A program made the position numbers and the translations under genes. 60,000 nucleotides of DNA from Owenia fusiformis (lineage: Eukaryota; Annelida; Polychaeta; Sabellida; Oweniidae): contig CAIIXF020000003.1 of the NCBI GenBank assembly GCA_903813345.2, positions 2,200,109 to 2,260,108 of the forward strand, written 5' to 3'. Numbering within the stretch: the first letter of the stretch is position 1; each line of letters opens with the position of its first letter. The notes under the pieces are model-generated. The model had not been told where the DNA came from. It made no database searches and was given only the letters and a program-made list of their open reading frames with translations. Below are positions 50,301-57,606 of the stretch, piece by piece.

Positions 50301-53300
50301 GAATACAATTGTCACAATAACACATGGAAACATTTTCATCAGTATTGGTGCCCTAAGGGTTAAAATAGTGTAGAAGTATATAATCAGTAGTCTAGAAACA
50401 TATGTATGTATGTATGTATGTGTCATATGCAACTTTGTAAATGAAGATAAATGAACATTGGATATTTACAATAATACTATCATTTGAATAGAATAATACA
50501 TGAAAACATTTCAAGTAATATTAGTGTTTAAAGGGTTAATACCTCTAAATCAATATATATTCAATTGAGAAAAGCATAAACATTTACGTAGATTAGCACA
50601 TTATATAACGGTGTATGTTGGATTAACATTATCTATTTGTAAATTATTTAAAAAAAATCATTTTTGTCATGAGCTTTTGAAATATAGTGAAATATTAAAA
50701 AATTATGGCAAATTTTTGATATTTTTTCTGAAAAAATCAATGATTTTCGAAAAAGCAAATACCATGGCATTTTATCCTTATTAAACCAAGTTTATATAAA
50801 ATTAAAAAAGAGAATCAAAATCTTTTAATTTACCCATACGATGTAAAGATATGTAGTATAGTCCCACTTTTTAACCAACTTTTAGGATTCAAAGGGTTAA
50901 TTATTCGGAACTGTTATTCACACAAATGCCCAGAAAATTCAGAGGATACTTCAGACATTTCTATTTAATAATATACATTCATCATTCCAATTGCATAGAG
51001 AAAACAACTTTAAAAAAATATTTTGTCAAGCCACCCCTATGTCAGAAAATGGAAAGAGGGCGCCACTATAATAGCTAATTAAAAATTCGCTGACCACTTT
51101 TGAGACAAGCACCTCATATATTCTTGGAGCCTAGGGTATATGCTGATGGTTGAAAGAGTCAAATTCCATAACTTTTACATTTTCAGTGGGACCCCGTCAG
51201 CAACAGGAGTAAATAAAAATGATGTCACCTGTAATTTCCAATCGTTAAAAACATAACTTAACGCTACAAAGTCAGCAAAACATTAAGTATAAATATAAAA
51301 CATTATACCCCTAAAGGCAATAAACACTTCCGATTGTTTATTATCGCCTTTAGAATCCCTAGCAGTGTCTCCCTCCTGGACAGCCAACAAGTAACGAACT
51401 CGGCCATATTTACTAACACAAACTCTGTCGAAATTATGTAGAGGTTTATTTTCATTAAAATGTTTAATGACTTTATCAGTTTCTCCATTACTGTCTGTCT
51501 GATACACCGCCTGACAGCAAACGATAGCATGTTGTATGTCTGCGTTTGTTACAGCTACCCGACGGGTTACTGAAAAATAAGTCATTCTTTACTTCGGGTA
51601 TGGACGATCATCCTGATAACTTTATGTTTTCAATAAGACCCATAAGTGTATCGTATATTTTCTTATTCAGTAACCTCTAGATACACATAGTCCATTTGTT
51701 TTCTCCAATTAACGACACAAATAATGTGAGTCCCTTTCATTTCATAAAAAAACCGAGTAAATACGATCTAGCTGTTTATTTGACAAACTCATTAAGATTC
51801 ACTCTAATTTTAGTTCCATACATATAGGAGACACTTACAACTTGTTTCGTGACATTTGTGAGTTCAGCGCAATTTATCATTTTTGTATCTGTATCTGTAT
51901 ATTGTATGTGGTTTTGATAGCAATTGAAGTGCTAAATTTGCTTGACCCCCGTTCACTTTGGCCTAATTTTGGATCATATTCTGAATGCTTTCTTACATAT
52001 TATGGCACTCTATACTGTATTTGAGGAAAACTAACGATTTTTTTAGAATAAAAATACAATTCATAGCGTATTATTTTTCAATTAATGGTTACAATTTTTT
52101 ATTATTTGAGAGAGAGTAGTAATTTCAGCACTTTGAATCATAACGTATCATGGATCTTTAAGGAGGTATAATATTTGAGATTATAAGGAATATTGGTAGG
52201 TGAACTTTACATGTTGCTTGCAATTTTGTAACAACCTATGGATCTGTTTCTGCTTTTAAGTGAATACATTTCTTTTGAAAATATATATTAATCAGGTTAA
52301 ATTTCTTTCCCAGCTAAAATATGTATCTCACCTTTTCTGGAAAAGACGTGCCACCTGAAACAAAAAGCAGTCCATCCTGTTATCTAATCAAACAAGATCA
52401 CAAACGATGTTAACAAGACACATAGTGATTAATATCACATTTTTACAGGCTGGTATCGAACAATTTGTCCGCTGTGACGGAGCGTGCTATTTTGCATAGA
52501 AACACTAAGAAACCCATACAATTTATTTTTTTACTCATATGTTTCACCATACCAGAGAAAATTTCTTACTCCATGCAATGGATACATCATTTGTGGGAAA
52601 CTTTAACTTCTGTTTGAAGTTAAACAACGCTAAGAGTAAAAGCTATTGGAAATGGCGCCGAGGTATCATACTCCAAAATGTTTTTTTCTTTTTAAGTCAA
52701 TGAGCATTTCCGACAACCTTGAATTAAACAAAAATGTATAAACTTCCACAAAAGGGGTTTCATTGCCTCTTGAAAAAGTAGGATTTTACTTTTACATTTC
52801 ATAATATGTTTAGATAACAAATTGATCTAGTTTTGCTTGAAAAAGAATAAATCGCGTCTTGCAAAACTAAATCAATTTGTTATTCTAACATAAAAATAAC
52901 TACTTTTTTCATAATATGTTTAGACCTATGTTACGATTCCCATGATATTGTCATATTATTCAAATTCTTACTGGGACATTTTTTGTACATTAAACGTTCC
53001 AATGATTTTTTATTTTTCTGAAATGTTTCGCGTCTAAATTAAGCGCACATATTAAACATCATACCATTTTCGCCGATCCTAAGTATACTCAAATCCAGTC
53101 TAAAAATAGAAGTTTTCTCTGATGTTATGAATACATCCAACTATCTGATTCAAGAGATCCATTTTAACAGAATACATTTTAAGGCTCACCTCTACGCCAA
53201 TAATTTCACTAATGTAACCCCCCCTGTCACTTTTCACTGCACTCTGCCTTAACATTTTGGACGTACTTGAAATGAATTGATGAATATGAACACACAATAT

Positions 53301-53604
53301 TCTATCAAATATAGGTCACAACGACACAAACTCTCCCTTATTCTCAACGGTGATAAAAGAACGATGTAAAAAATATCTGGGTCATTTTCACCACTTTAAC
53401 TCTCCACAAATACAATACAATGTTTGATTGAATGCCGTTTAACATCTCCATCATAGAACGTGGCTGATGCCCAGCTACTTTTTATAAATAAATAAATAAA
53501 TAAATACATAAATAAATAAATAAAACATACCATAACAGTATGATCAGCAGAATTCCAGCCAGTGTCAATCCAATCCCTACAACAACGAAGGGAAAGCCCG
53601 ACAT
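17116..53604 (-). CDS. Membrane-anchored class 3 lipase, ten coding exons, 640 residues (assembled model)
   Basis: Seen: ten minus-strand segments join with matching phases and GT-AG sites into one frame of 1923 bases. Residues 6-25 are a hydrophobic segment followed by basic residues 31-36, so a signal anchor with the catalytic part on the cytosolic side is likely. Residues about 110-265 fit the Lipase_3 fold: VFIAFRGT (114-121, oxyanion region), GHSMGG with nucleophile Ser175, and GDPVPRL with Asp238. His369 in SISQHTIKNY is the best third triad residue. Known: this family hydrolyses ester bonds of glycerolipids. Diacylglycerol lipases belong to it but have four membrane spans, unlike this protein. 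Inferred: it is a lipase acting on a lipid of unknown identity at an internal membrane or the plasma membrane. Residues 405-640 show no recognised domain; 502-640 is helix-rich by appearance. No transposon features lie in the exons. The 5' untranslated exon(s) and promoter were not identified. Confidence 0.85.
17816..18170. mobile_element. 355-bp MITE, TIR TCACACCAAAC, TA site
   Basis: TATCACACCAAAC at 17814 and GTTTGGTGTGATA ending 18172 are inverted. The element is TCACACCAAAC to GTTTGGTGTGA with TA on each side. Interior segments recur at 19960-20260 and 24680-24840. The 128-residue minus frame at 17857-18243 lies across it and is not a gene. Confidence 0.65.
18330..19375. repeat. Diverged tandem repeat, unit about 145 bp, seven to eight copies
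   Basis: Each unit has AAAATGGCTGCCATTTTTC, then TTTGATAACTCAAATACC and GGATTTGGTTCAAATTTTAT. The first block recurs near 18394, 18535, 18680, 18799, 18934, 19079 and 19225. A CCGTCC-rich segment precedes it (18270-18310). Confidence 0.88.
20681..20770 (+). repeat. Helically phased AAAGCTYAAC array, left subterminal
   Basis: AAAGC-type words start at 20681, 20691, 20701, 20711, 20721, 20733, 20743, 20753 and 20765, that is at 10 to 12 base steps. Related words with the same step lie at 20523, 20533 and 20544. Confidence 0.9.
20990..21905. repeat. Short tandem repeats inside the 4.4-kb element
   Basis: 21125-21185 has a 22-bp unit with GATGTACCGATCACACACCTT; 21770-21880 has units of about 22 bp with ATGATGCGAGTTTCGCATA. 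ACACAATCCGTGTGA occurs twice (20950, 21609). The 64-residue frame at 21724-21918 is a translation of the second repeat. Confidence 0.75.
21962..22150 (-). CDS. Hypothetical 62-residue ORF inside the phased-repeat element
   Basis: It starts MAEQQDPKIPDGPEHDLSEE, an acidic, non-repetitive head quite unlike the surrounding AT-rich frames, with a TATA-like word upstream and a fair start context (ACGATGG). From about residue 35 the protein is encoded by the GCTTTGTTAC repeat itself. It could be the first exon of an element-borne gene, or an old captured exon. I do not recognise a family. The plus-strand frames over it are shadows. Confidence 0.3.
   Translation of the reverse strand: MAEQQDPKIPDGPEHDLSEEDMMFVARRDIACGNLSSVTKPSKTFQSLIKASPYVGKLENPS
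22197..22203 (-). promoter_or_regulatory. Candidate TATA box for the small minus-strand ORF
   Basis: TATAAAG on the minus strand, 47 to 53 bases upstream of an ATG at 22150 and just downstream (in minus orientation) of the phased array 22263-22380. Position and context are suggestive only. Confidence 0.35.
22263..22380 (+). repeat. Helically phased AAAGC/AGAGC array, internal
   Basis: Words of the form RRAGCNTAAC start at 22263, 22273, 22283, 22293, 22303, 22312, 22324, 22334, 22343, 22353, 22363 and 22373. The mean step is 10 bases. A matching array in the opposite orientation (GCTTTGTTAC) occupies about 21925-22050. Confidence 0.88.
24245..24400 (+). repeat. Phased AAAGCG array, right subterminal, with orientation switch
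   Basis: AAAGCG words lie at 24245, 24267, 24278 and 24289 with an AAGCG between. After about 24310 the words appear inverted (GCTTTCC, GCTTTGTTA, GCTTTGATACGCTC). Confidence 0.8.
27324..27513 (-). CDS. Lipase exon 9
   Basis: The acceptor ends AATTATTTAAG and the donor is CAAA/GTAAAT, entry phase 0 and exit phase 1. It encodes residues 502-564, a charged helical stretch (EDDLNPMMLQQAFERGVAQ and on). If the donor is skipped, the frame runs 18 more codons into the intron and stops at 27268, giving a possible shorter C-terminus. Confidence 0.8.
27514..29979 (-). other. Lipase intron 8
   Basis: It contains a GTAT microsatellite (27526-27552), a short inverted-repeat element (27581-27761), an imperfect palindrome (28983-29126) and a G-run near 29709. 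The rest is unassigned. Confidence 0.7.
27581..27761. mobile_element. 181-bp inverted-repeat element
   Basis: AAATACTCGATTCTGATTGG and, inverted, CCAATCAGATGCGAGTATTT bound it, with pairing of about 33 bases per end. Likely a short MITE; the target duplication is unclear. Confidence 0.6.
29980..30140 (-). CDS. Lipase exon 8
   Basis: The acceptor ends TTTATTAAG, the donor is TACAG/GTACGT, entry is phase 1 and exit phase 0. It encodes residues 449-501, which read as alternating beta-strands (VRKVDLIS, VKLTLHLDSES, LLTIEIATHF). The segment looks like a small beta-rich module continuing from exon 7. No known family was recognised. Confidence 0.8.
31111..31936. repeat. AT-rich inverted-repeat segment with TACCGAAT words
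   Basis: TTGCTTCTTTATTCATTAAAT at the left is matched inverted near 31908-31933 with small gaps. Inside, TACCGAAT or ATTCGGTA occurs at about 31185, 31397, 31458, 31627, 31637 and 31660, plus related TTCGCTAAAT words. Confidence 0.5.
32376..32459. repeat. Array of CGGTACCG palindromes
   Basis: GGTACC occurs at 32379, 32389, 32415, 32429 and 32451, with a GGTGCC variant at 32439, most within ACGGTACCGT. Both strands read almost the same. Confidence 0.9.
32818..32895 (-). CDS. Lipase exon 7
   Basis: Only 90 bases of intron separate it from exon 6. The donor is AAAG/GTGAGT. The acceptor used is GGTTTAAG. A CAG five bases further in would create an immediate TGA with the preceding T, so it is rejected. 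It encodes residues 423-447, including RLDVSIGGKNLSF, which looks like a beta-hairpin. No domain match was recognised. Confidence 0.7.
32986..33162 (-). CDS. Lipase exon 6: candidate catalytic His
   Basis: The acceptor is TTTATTTGACAG and the donor AAAT/GTAAGA, phase 1 at both ends. It encodes residues 364-421. SISQHTIKNYLLTW matches the H-x3-Y pattern around the third triad residue of the family, so His369 is assigned by inference. A second candidate acceptor two bases further on (CAGAG) would break the frame. Confidence 0.88.
34345..34447. repeat. Perfect 25-bp inverted repeat with a 53-base loop
   Basis: TATGACCTGAATCGATTGCA plus AACTT at 34345-34369 is repeated exactly in inverse at 34423-34447. 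Confidence 0.92.
35150..35880. repeat. Tandem repeat, unit about 150 bp, five copies, YY1-like core
   Basis: Each unit reads AAAATGGCCGCC, CTACCAAAAGTGTCATTAGA, CAGTGTGCCATGCTTA and ACTACTTTTCGAGTTATAGT, ending AAAATGGCGGCCATTTT. Starts are near 35150, 35286, 35440, 35576 and 35740. The listed frames here are translations of the repeat. Confidence 0.92.
36110..36480. repeat. GGAC microsatellite and flanking invertebrate repeat
   Basis: GGACGGACGGACGGAC at 36424-36440, followed by GGCGTTCCCTATATCCCTCC. CAGAGTCCTTTGTGC near 36139 is inverted as GCACTAAGGACTCTG near 36400. Confidence 0.7.
37270..37470 (-). CDS. Lipase exon 5: YSPLGEFLFLE segment
   Basis: The acceptor is TTTTAATATCCAG and the donor TTTCAG/GTACTA, phase 1 at both ends. 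It encodes residues 297-362. It was found by translating between the neighbouring exons because it has no initiating Met. YSPLGEFLFLE matches the edge-strand motif that class 3 lipases carry after the catalytic Asp. The rest is charged and lysine-rich. An antisense open frame over the same bases is a shadow. Confidence 0.85.
37960..39440. repeat. Degenerate tandem repeat with GGTTACCATAGCAACGCC
   Basis: GGGCGTGGCATATTTA, TTGGTTACCATAGCAACG and ATTCAGAATTGCC occur together near 37970, 39190 and 39350, with weaker forms near 38350 and 38820. ATTTCATCTAAATCTGAGCA belongs to the same unit. Confidence 0.7.
39969..40384. mobile_element. 416-bp MITE, TIR GTACAAAACATGGCAC, TA site
   Basis: TTAGTACAAAACATGGCAC at 39966 is inverted at 40368-40387. 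TA lies inside each outer triplet (39967-39968, 40385-40386). A second inverted pair, CTCTTACTAAAGTT (about 40142) and AACTTTAGTAAGAG (about 40268), sits in the middle. Confidence 0.65.
41152..41405. mobile_element. Truncated relative of the Mutator-like MITE
   Basis: TAGCCTTGCCAAAGTCGGTC and about 250 following bases match the left two-thirds of 3823-4655 with an internal deletion; the right end is missing. Confidence 0.7.
41778..43747. mobile_element. 1.97-kb palindromic element with 450-bp arms
   Basis: ACACTCTCCTATGTATACCG at 41778 and its inverse ending 43747 open arms that pair to about 42226 and 43302 with high identity (GGGCCCCAACCTCC, ATTAATACGGAATAAATCAT). The central 1.07 kb carries TGTTGACGCCGTCGAT twice (about 43069 and 43163). 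The frames at 42669-42932 and 43123-43425 are unconvincing. The target duplication is not clear. Confidence 0.8.
44440..45849. mobile_element. 1.41-kb Harbinger-like non-autonomous element, TAA target duplication
   Basis: TGCCTTGGTCACATAG and CTATGTGACCCAGGCA are inverted ends, flanked by TAA on both sides (44437-44439, 45850-45852). The subterminal regions are unusually GC- and CpG-rich, with CATCGTACGGGCGCCG and ATCGGCCGATGA words repeated in both ends. The centre is AT-rich with no ORF. It is the same family as 3396-3508. Confidence 0.82.
47499..48026 (-). CDS. Lipase exon 4: catalytic core with GHSMGG and GDPVPRL
   Basis: This is the longest coding exon (528 bases), encoding residues 121-295. 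The acceptor is TTTTCTATCTAG and the donor CTCG/GTAGGT, phase 1 at both ends. In order it shows TNNFDDVLSDL (continuing FRGT), the HAGFYE segment, the nucleophile elbow CGHSMGGAVAQ (Ser175), SFGAPLV, and NVINQGDPVPRLL (Asp238). The open frame continues upstream of the acceptor to 48210, but that part is intron, and the sequence beyond 48137 belongs to the inverted repeat filling intron 3. Confidence 0.95.
48027..51308 (-). other. Lipase intron 3, nearly filled by one inverted repeat
   Basis: Arms start 111 bases from exon 4 (48137) and end 97 bases from exon 3 (51212). The left arm runs to about 49010, the right from about 50360. Both arms carry AACCCTTTGAATCCTAAAAG and GTGGCGCCCTCTTTCCATTT. 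The middle has a second inverted pair (49045-49115 with 49361-49420). The right side has about five tandem units with TAGTCTAGAAATTATAAAAT (49730-50540). Confidence 0.85.
48137..51212. mobile_element. 3.08-kb inverted-repeat element in intron 3
   Basis: The ends TTACTCCTGTTGCTGACGGG and inverse are followed by about 850 bases of good pairing. A tandem unit of about 165 bp was amplified on the right side only. A GTAT microsatellite lies at 50403-50421. There is no coding capacity and no clear target duplication. Confidence 0.75.
51309..51569 (-). CDS. Lipase exon 3: N-terminal part of the hydrolase domain
   Basis: The acceptor is CTTATTTTTCAG and the donor AGGG/GTATAA, with phase 1 at both ends. 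It encodes residues 34-119, with the family-typical NADIQHAIVCCQAVY helix and a final strand VFIAFRG. That strand is interrupted exactly before the Thr of the FRGT oxyanion motif, which is supplied by exon 4. The methionine that opens the longer ORF lies inside the acceptor sequence and is not a start. Confidence 0.9.
52332..52354 (-). CDS. Lipase exon 2: 23-base microexon
   Basis: This is bounded by the strong acceptor TTTTTGTTTCAG and the donor AAAAG/GTGAGA. Its 23 bases complete Trp25, add WHVFSRK and leave one base to make Val33 with exon 3. Entry phase 2 and exit phase 1 are exactly what the neighbouring exons need. It supplies the basic residues just after the membrane segment. It is too short for any ORF listing, and it was found by searching for the phase bridge between exons 1 and 3. 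Confidence 0.75.
53487..53525. repeat. TAAA/ATAA microsatellite at the exon 1 donor
   Basis: TAAATAAATAAATAAATAAA on the plus strand; on the gene strand TTTA repeats start only a few bases after the GTATG donor. Confidence 0.9.
53531..53604 (-). CDS. Lipase coding exon 1: start codon and membrane anchor
   Basis: The exon itself begins at 53627 after the acceptor TTTTATTTGCAG and carries 23 untranslated bases. ATG at 53604 was chosen because A is at -3 and the frame leads straight into a hydrophobic stretch of about 20 residues (GFPFVVVGIGLTLAGILL and on). The frame is also open to the exon start, so a longer N-terminus from an upstream exon is possible. An ATG 7 bases upstream is out of frame and has a poor context. 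The donor is TTATG/GTATGT and the exon ends in phase 2. Confidence 0.7.
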
Positions 53605-53627
53605 GATGCATAAAGTGTTTTGGAGCC
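53605..53627 (-). other. Lipase 5' untranslated part of exon 1
   Basis: These 23 bases lie between the acceptor GCAG at 53631-53628 and the ATG. The acceptor implies at least one further upstream non-coding or coding exon that I could not identify. Confidence 0.55.
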
Positions 53628-55576
53628 CTGCAAATAAAAGTAGAAACGTATACAGGGTGCTCCAAAAACGTCCAGATTTTTTTCATTTCAATACAAATGT
53701 TCTGAAATTGCAAGGATTTTGACATGATACAAGTTTCATTTTCAAATCTTACTGAAAGGGAAAAGTAGATCTTTAGTTTTTCTAATATTATAGGTAAACG
53801 TTTTTAAGGATGGTTTTCGAAACAACAATTTACACTGATGTTAATCAATAGCCTCAAATTATGGTACTTGAATGACATACAAATAGTTTTTATTCTGCCA
53901 GAGAAAACATGGGGTAAGATGGTTAGTATATTTTGAAATTATTGTCAGACAAAAATTTAGTATTATTATTCTAGCCAATAACTGATAACTTGGCTAAAAA
54001 TCATAACATATGGCCCGCCGTGTACTTCGGAAAAAATATTTGTGAGAATAGTTCACGAATTGAAATATACCTGTTCTATGTGAGATATTGCATGATTTCA
54101 TCTAAAATTAAATAAAACGATTGAGTGAGGGATTTTTAAAACAGCTTTGTTGAACATTATCTCGATTTATATAACAATAGATGGAGACGGAAATATGATA
54201 TACAAACAAGGCTTCATTATTGACTCGAGGTCGGAATTGAAGATGACCTTGGAAGAAGTAAATATTAGCTGTAGCATAGAAATAAGTATGGTGAAGAAAA
54301 ACTGATACAGCATCAAGAAAATGTGATTTGGAAGCATGAACATGGAAAGCTCTTAATCTGAGATATAATGTGTTAACGAAGATACTGTATGTATGGTGCT
54401 CGATTCTTCAATGTCATATAAGACTTCGATTAATACTTTTGCTAACATCATTTTTCATCCAGATATTGGCCTACTAATTTCGTTATTTATGTTCTATTGG
54501 TCTCAATACTCCCCCGATGTTTAATTTTTATCAGTAATAACAATAGGATATTACGCTTCATACATAACAAGTATCTCTGAACGACCGTATAATATGCCAA
54601 TCAATCTGGAACTACTATTTGACACAATGTCATGACCAATATCTGCGTGAAACTGTTGCTTGGATATAACCTTGACGACTGTATTCGAATATGAAAACCG
54701 AAGACCGGAGAGCATGTATTATATCGACGAATGAATACCGCACTGCTAGGTACAAACTTTTTCTGTACTCCGAACGAACGACCGAACCTAGTTCGTTATT
54801 GTGGCAATATTGCTCGATTTTGATAAAAGAATCCATTATTTTCGTGTTTAAGCGTGGCAAAATTTCCCGATGGATTTTACTTAAAAAATTGTTTACGTAC
54901 TGTTCACATATTGTCACACTTAATTCACTTTTGAAAGTGCTCATTGATTTTCGTCCTGTGGACTTGTTTCTAAATGGCCGACCTGTGGGTCAATGCAACC
55001 TACTTGAGATTTGTTTTGTTCATGGTATAGGAAAAGTAGTACTTAAAACACTAGTTTGCTACTTTGTAGATGTATGGCACGTATATGTGTGCATGTATTG
55101 ACAATTAATGTTTGGTAATAGCTAGTAGGAGTGTCAGGGACCGCTGACATATTATAATTTTGAACCCAAAAATTGAATTATATTTTTGGCGGTCTCAGTA
55201 AATCAATGGGGTAATCAGGTCCTACGTACGTTTTACAGACCCAGAAATCAATGCTGGCTTAAAAATGTAGCAAAATCTTTTTTCGTTCGTGGGAGTTTTT
55301 TTCACCATATAACCGAACGGGAAGTTTTTGAAAAGGACCACATGGTCTGAATGGATGCGGGGATTCGATGGGCTGGGATTTGAGAAATTATGATTCGAAC
55401 TTTGTCAATTTTACATGTATTCTAATTGGTGAAAAAGTAAGTTGCTTTCTACCTGTAAAGATAAAAACATGTGAGATTTGTCTGCAAATTACACTGTTTT
55501 TGCCAAAATACGATGTAGTTTGGTGACTATCTAGCGCGCAAAGGTAACACAGACATTCTTAACACATTTTTAGCTA
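53628..55576. other. Upstream flank of the lipase gene, unassigned
   Basis: It includes TACAGGGTGCTCCAAAAACG at 53652, which looks like one end of a mariner-type element with no partner seen. Overlapping open frames at 54630-54944 (minus, 104 codons) and 54691-55101 (plus, 136 codons) have no recognised motif. No promoter was identified. Confidence 0.45.
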
Positions 55577-56751
55577 TACCACGGTGTTATAGCATGACGG
55601 TCACGTCAAGGCGATTTGCAAAATTTTGCGGTAACAATAACAAAAAAATGGCGGATGGGAAAGACAGCATGTCCTCTTTCTCGCCTGTAGGCAAGATTCA
55701 CAGATAAGATTTTATATTCAACTAGTTCCATTCGGTGACGTATATATGGATGGTTATAAAGACTGGATCAAATCTGCCAGGTGGTTTACGATAAGCAGAA
55801 TGTGTGTTGTAAACTTACCGACTGAGATATCCAAGTTCATTATTTTTAGTCCATTCTCGTATTTTCTCAGTATATGTGCCTCAGAGCCGCTCAAACTATT
55901 TACTGTAAGTAAATTGTGTATAAAAAAGCCATAAAATGACGAATCCTGAACAGAACGCGGACTCAATGTCGTTAGACGTCTACGCATGAATTCCATGGAC
56001 GGTAACGTATTGTATTAGTTGTGCATTAGATATTTAGCGGACGGTTACGCACATGTACACCTTTCAAGTCAAGGTTGCTAGTTCTGATAGCCTCTTTCCA
56101 TGTCATTGTTATAACGGGTAAGAAAAGGAATATTGAATTGCTATATTTGTTTTCAGGACTGGCAAGAGACCCTCTTAAATATGAAACCAATTTAAGTCAA
56201 AAACATAGCAATGAAGAGGAAAAACAAGGACAAGCATCAAGTACTAATTAATATGACAAAATTAATAACACTGGATCGGGGATACATATTTGAACGAGGT
56301 TCGCGTAACCGTCCATCAATTTTTTGCGTAACCGCAAGTTCAAAATACATTATTATGGCTTGAGTAGAACATATTAGGTGGTTTCCAATGCTCAATTTGA
56401 TTTTTATGATCGTATGTAGGTTACATGTAGACCATGCCCTTAAGACAAAAATAAACAAATTACTAAATTTTGTGTAGTTTTGAATTTCAAACTCAACAGT
56501 TTTTCGCTTATTTCATGTTATCCCGGGCATCGATTTGCAAAAACCTCGTTCAAAATATACATTACAGAATGCATCACCGAATGCGATGCTTACATAAATC
56601 GTTCATCCTTTCATTGATACACAGTAGTAGAAAATAATGCACCAACCTTAGTTTTCTGTTCCATCGCGGCCATTTTACTGGATAAATCAGTGAACGTAGC
56701 CGTCCAACCTCGTTTTCAGAGGTGGCATAACCGTCAAGCTATAACACCGTG
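55577..56751. mobile_element. 1.17-kb element with inverted ends CCACGGTGTTATAGC
   Basis: ACCACGGTGTTATAGCATGA at the left and its inverse GCTATAACACCGTGGT at the right. The interior has many CGTAACCGTCC / GGACGGTTACG words. The right two-thirds recurs directly at 56791-57606. Confidence 0.65.
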
Positions 56752-56790
56752 GTGGTGTGTATTGTAAATAATAAGGTTTCAAACCCAAAG

Positions 56791-57606
56791 TCGTTAGACG
56801 ACAACGTATGAATGCTATGGACGGTAACGTATAGTATAAGTTTTACATTAGATAGCGGACGGTTACGTATATATTCACCTTTCAAGTCAAAGTTGCTAGT
56901 TCTGATAGCCTATTTCCATGTCATTGTTATAATGGGTCAGAAATGGAATATTGAATTGCTTATATTTGCTTTCTGGACTCGCAAGAGACGCTCTTGTTTG
57001 AGCCTCTATAGGGCAAGGAAAAAATTGTGTCTTACTTTATCTATGAAACAAATGAAAGTCAAAAAGATAGCATTGAAGAGGCAAAAGAAGAATTAGCATC
57101 AAGTTCTAATTAATATGACAAAATTAATAACAATGAATCGGGGATACATATTTAACGAGGTTTGCGTAGCCGACGATCATATTTTGCGTAACCACAAATT
57201 CAAAATGCATTATTATGGCTTGAGTAAAACATATTAGGTTTTTTCCAATGCTCAATTGGCTTTTTATGATCGTATGTAGGTTACATCTATATTCCCCGAG
57301 GTCGTTCGGCAATGTAGACCATGTCCTAACGACAAAAATAAAAAAAATTACTAAATTGTGTGTTGTTTTGAATTTCAAACCCACCAGTTTTTTTTTCATG
57401 TTATCCCCGGGGAATCAATTTGCAAAGACTACGTTCAAAATATACATTACATAAATCGTTCATCCTTTCATTAATACACAGTAGTAGAAAATAACACCCA
57501 CCAATCTTAGTTTTCTGTTCCATCGCGGCCATTTTATTGGATAAATCAGTGAACGTAGCCGTCCAACCTCGTTTTCAGAGGTGGCGTAACCGTCATGCTA
57601 TAGCAG
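56791..57606. mobile_element. Second, left-truncated copy of the same element
   Basis: It follows the first copy directly: TCGTTAGACG, ATGGACGGTAACGTAT, CCTTTCAAGTCAA and so on in the same order, ending GTAACCGTCATGCTATAGCA. The frames here (56812-57096, 57124-57399) match frames in copy 1 and are repeat-derived. Confidence 0.75.

Larger units (their letters stand above)
51570..53530 (-). other. Lipase introns 1 and 2 (with exon 2 between)
   Basis: AT-rich, with a TAAA-type tetranucleotide tract (53487-53525) directly after the exon 1 donor and AACAAATTGATCTAGTTTTG near 52817 with an inverse-like AAATCAATTTGTTATT near 52869. The frame at 53100-53297 has no support. Confidence 0.6.

Noticed and set aside
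53652-53672. A mariner-type TIR (CAGGGTGCTCCAAAAACG) next to lipase exon 1
   Set aside because: No inverted partner end was found in the surrounding kilobases, so it is at most a solo end.
54630-55101. Overlapping sense and antisense ORFs of 104 and 136 codons
   Set aside because: No motif, no splice or start evidence favouring either, and no neighbour context; a real exon here cannot be excluded.
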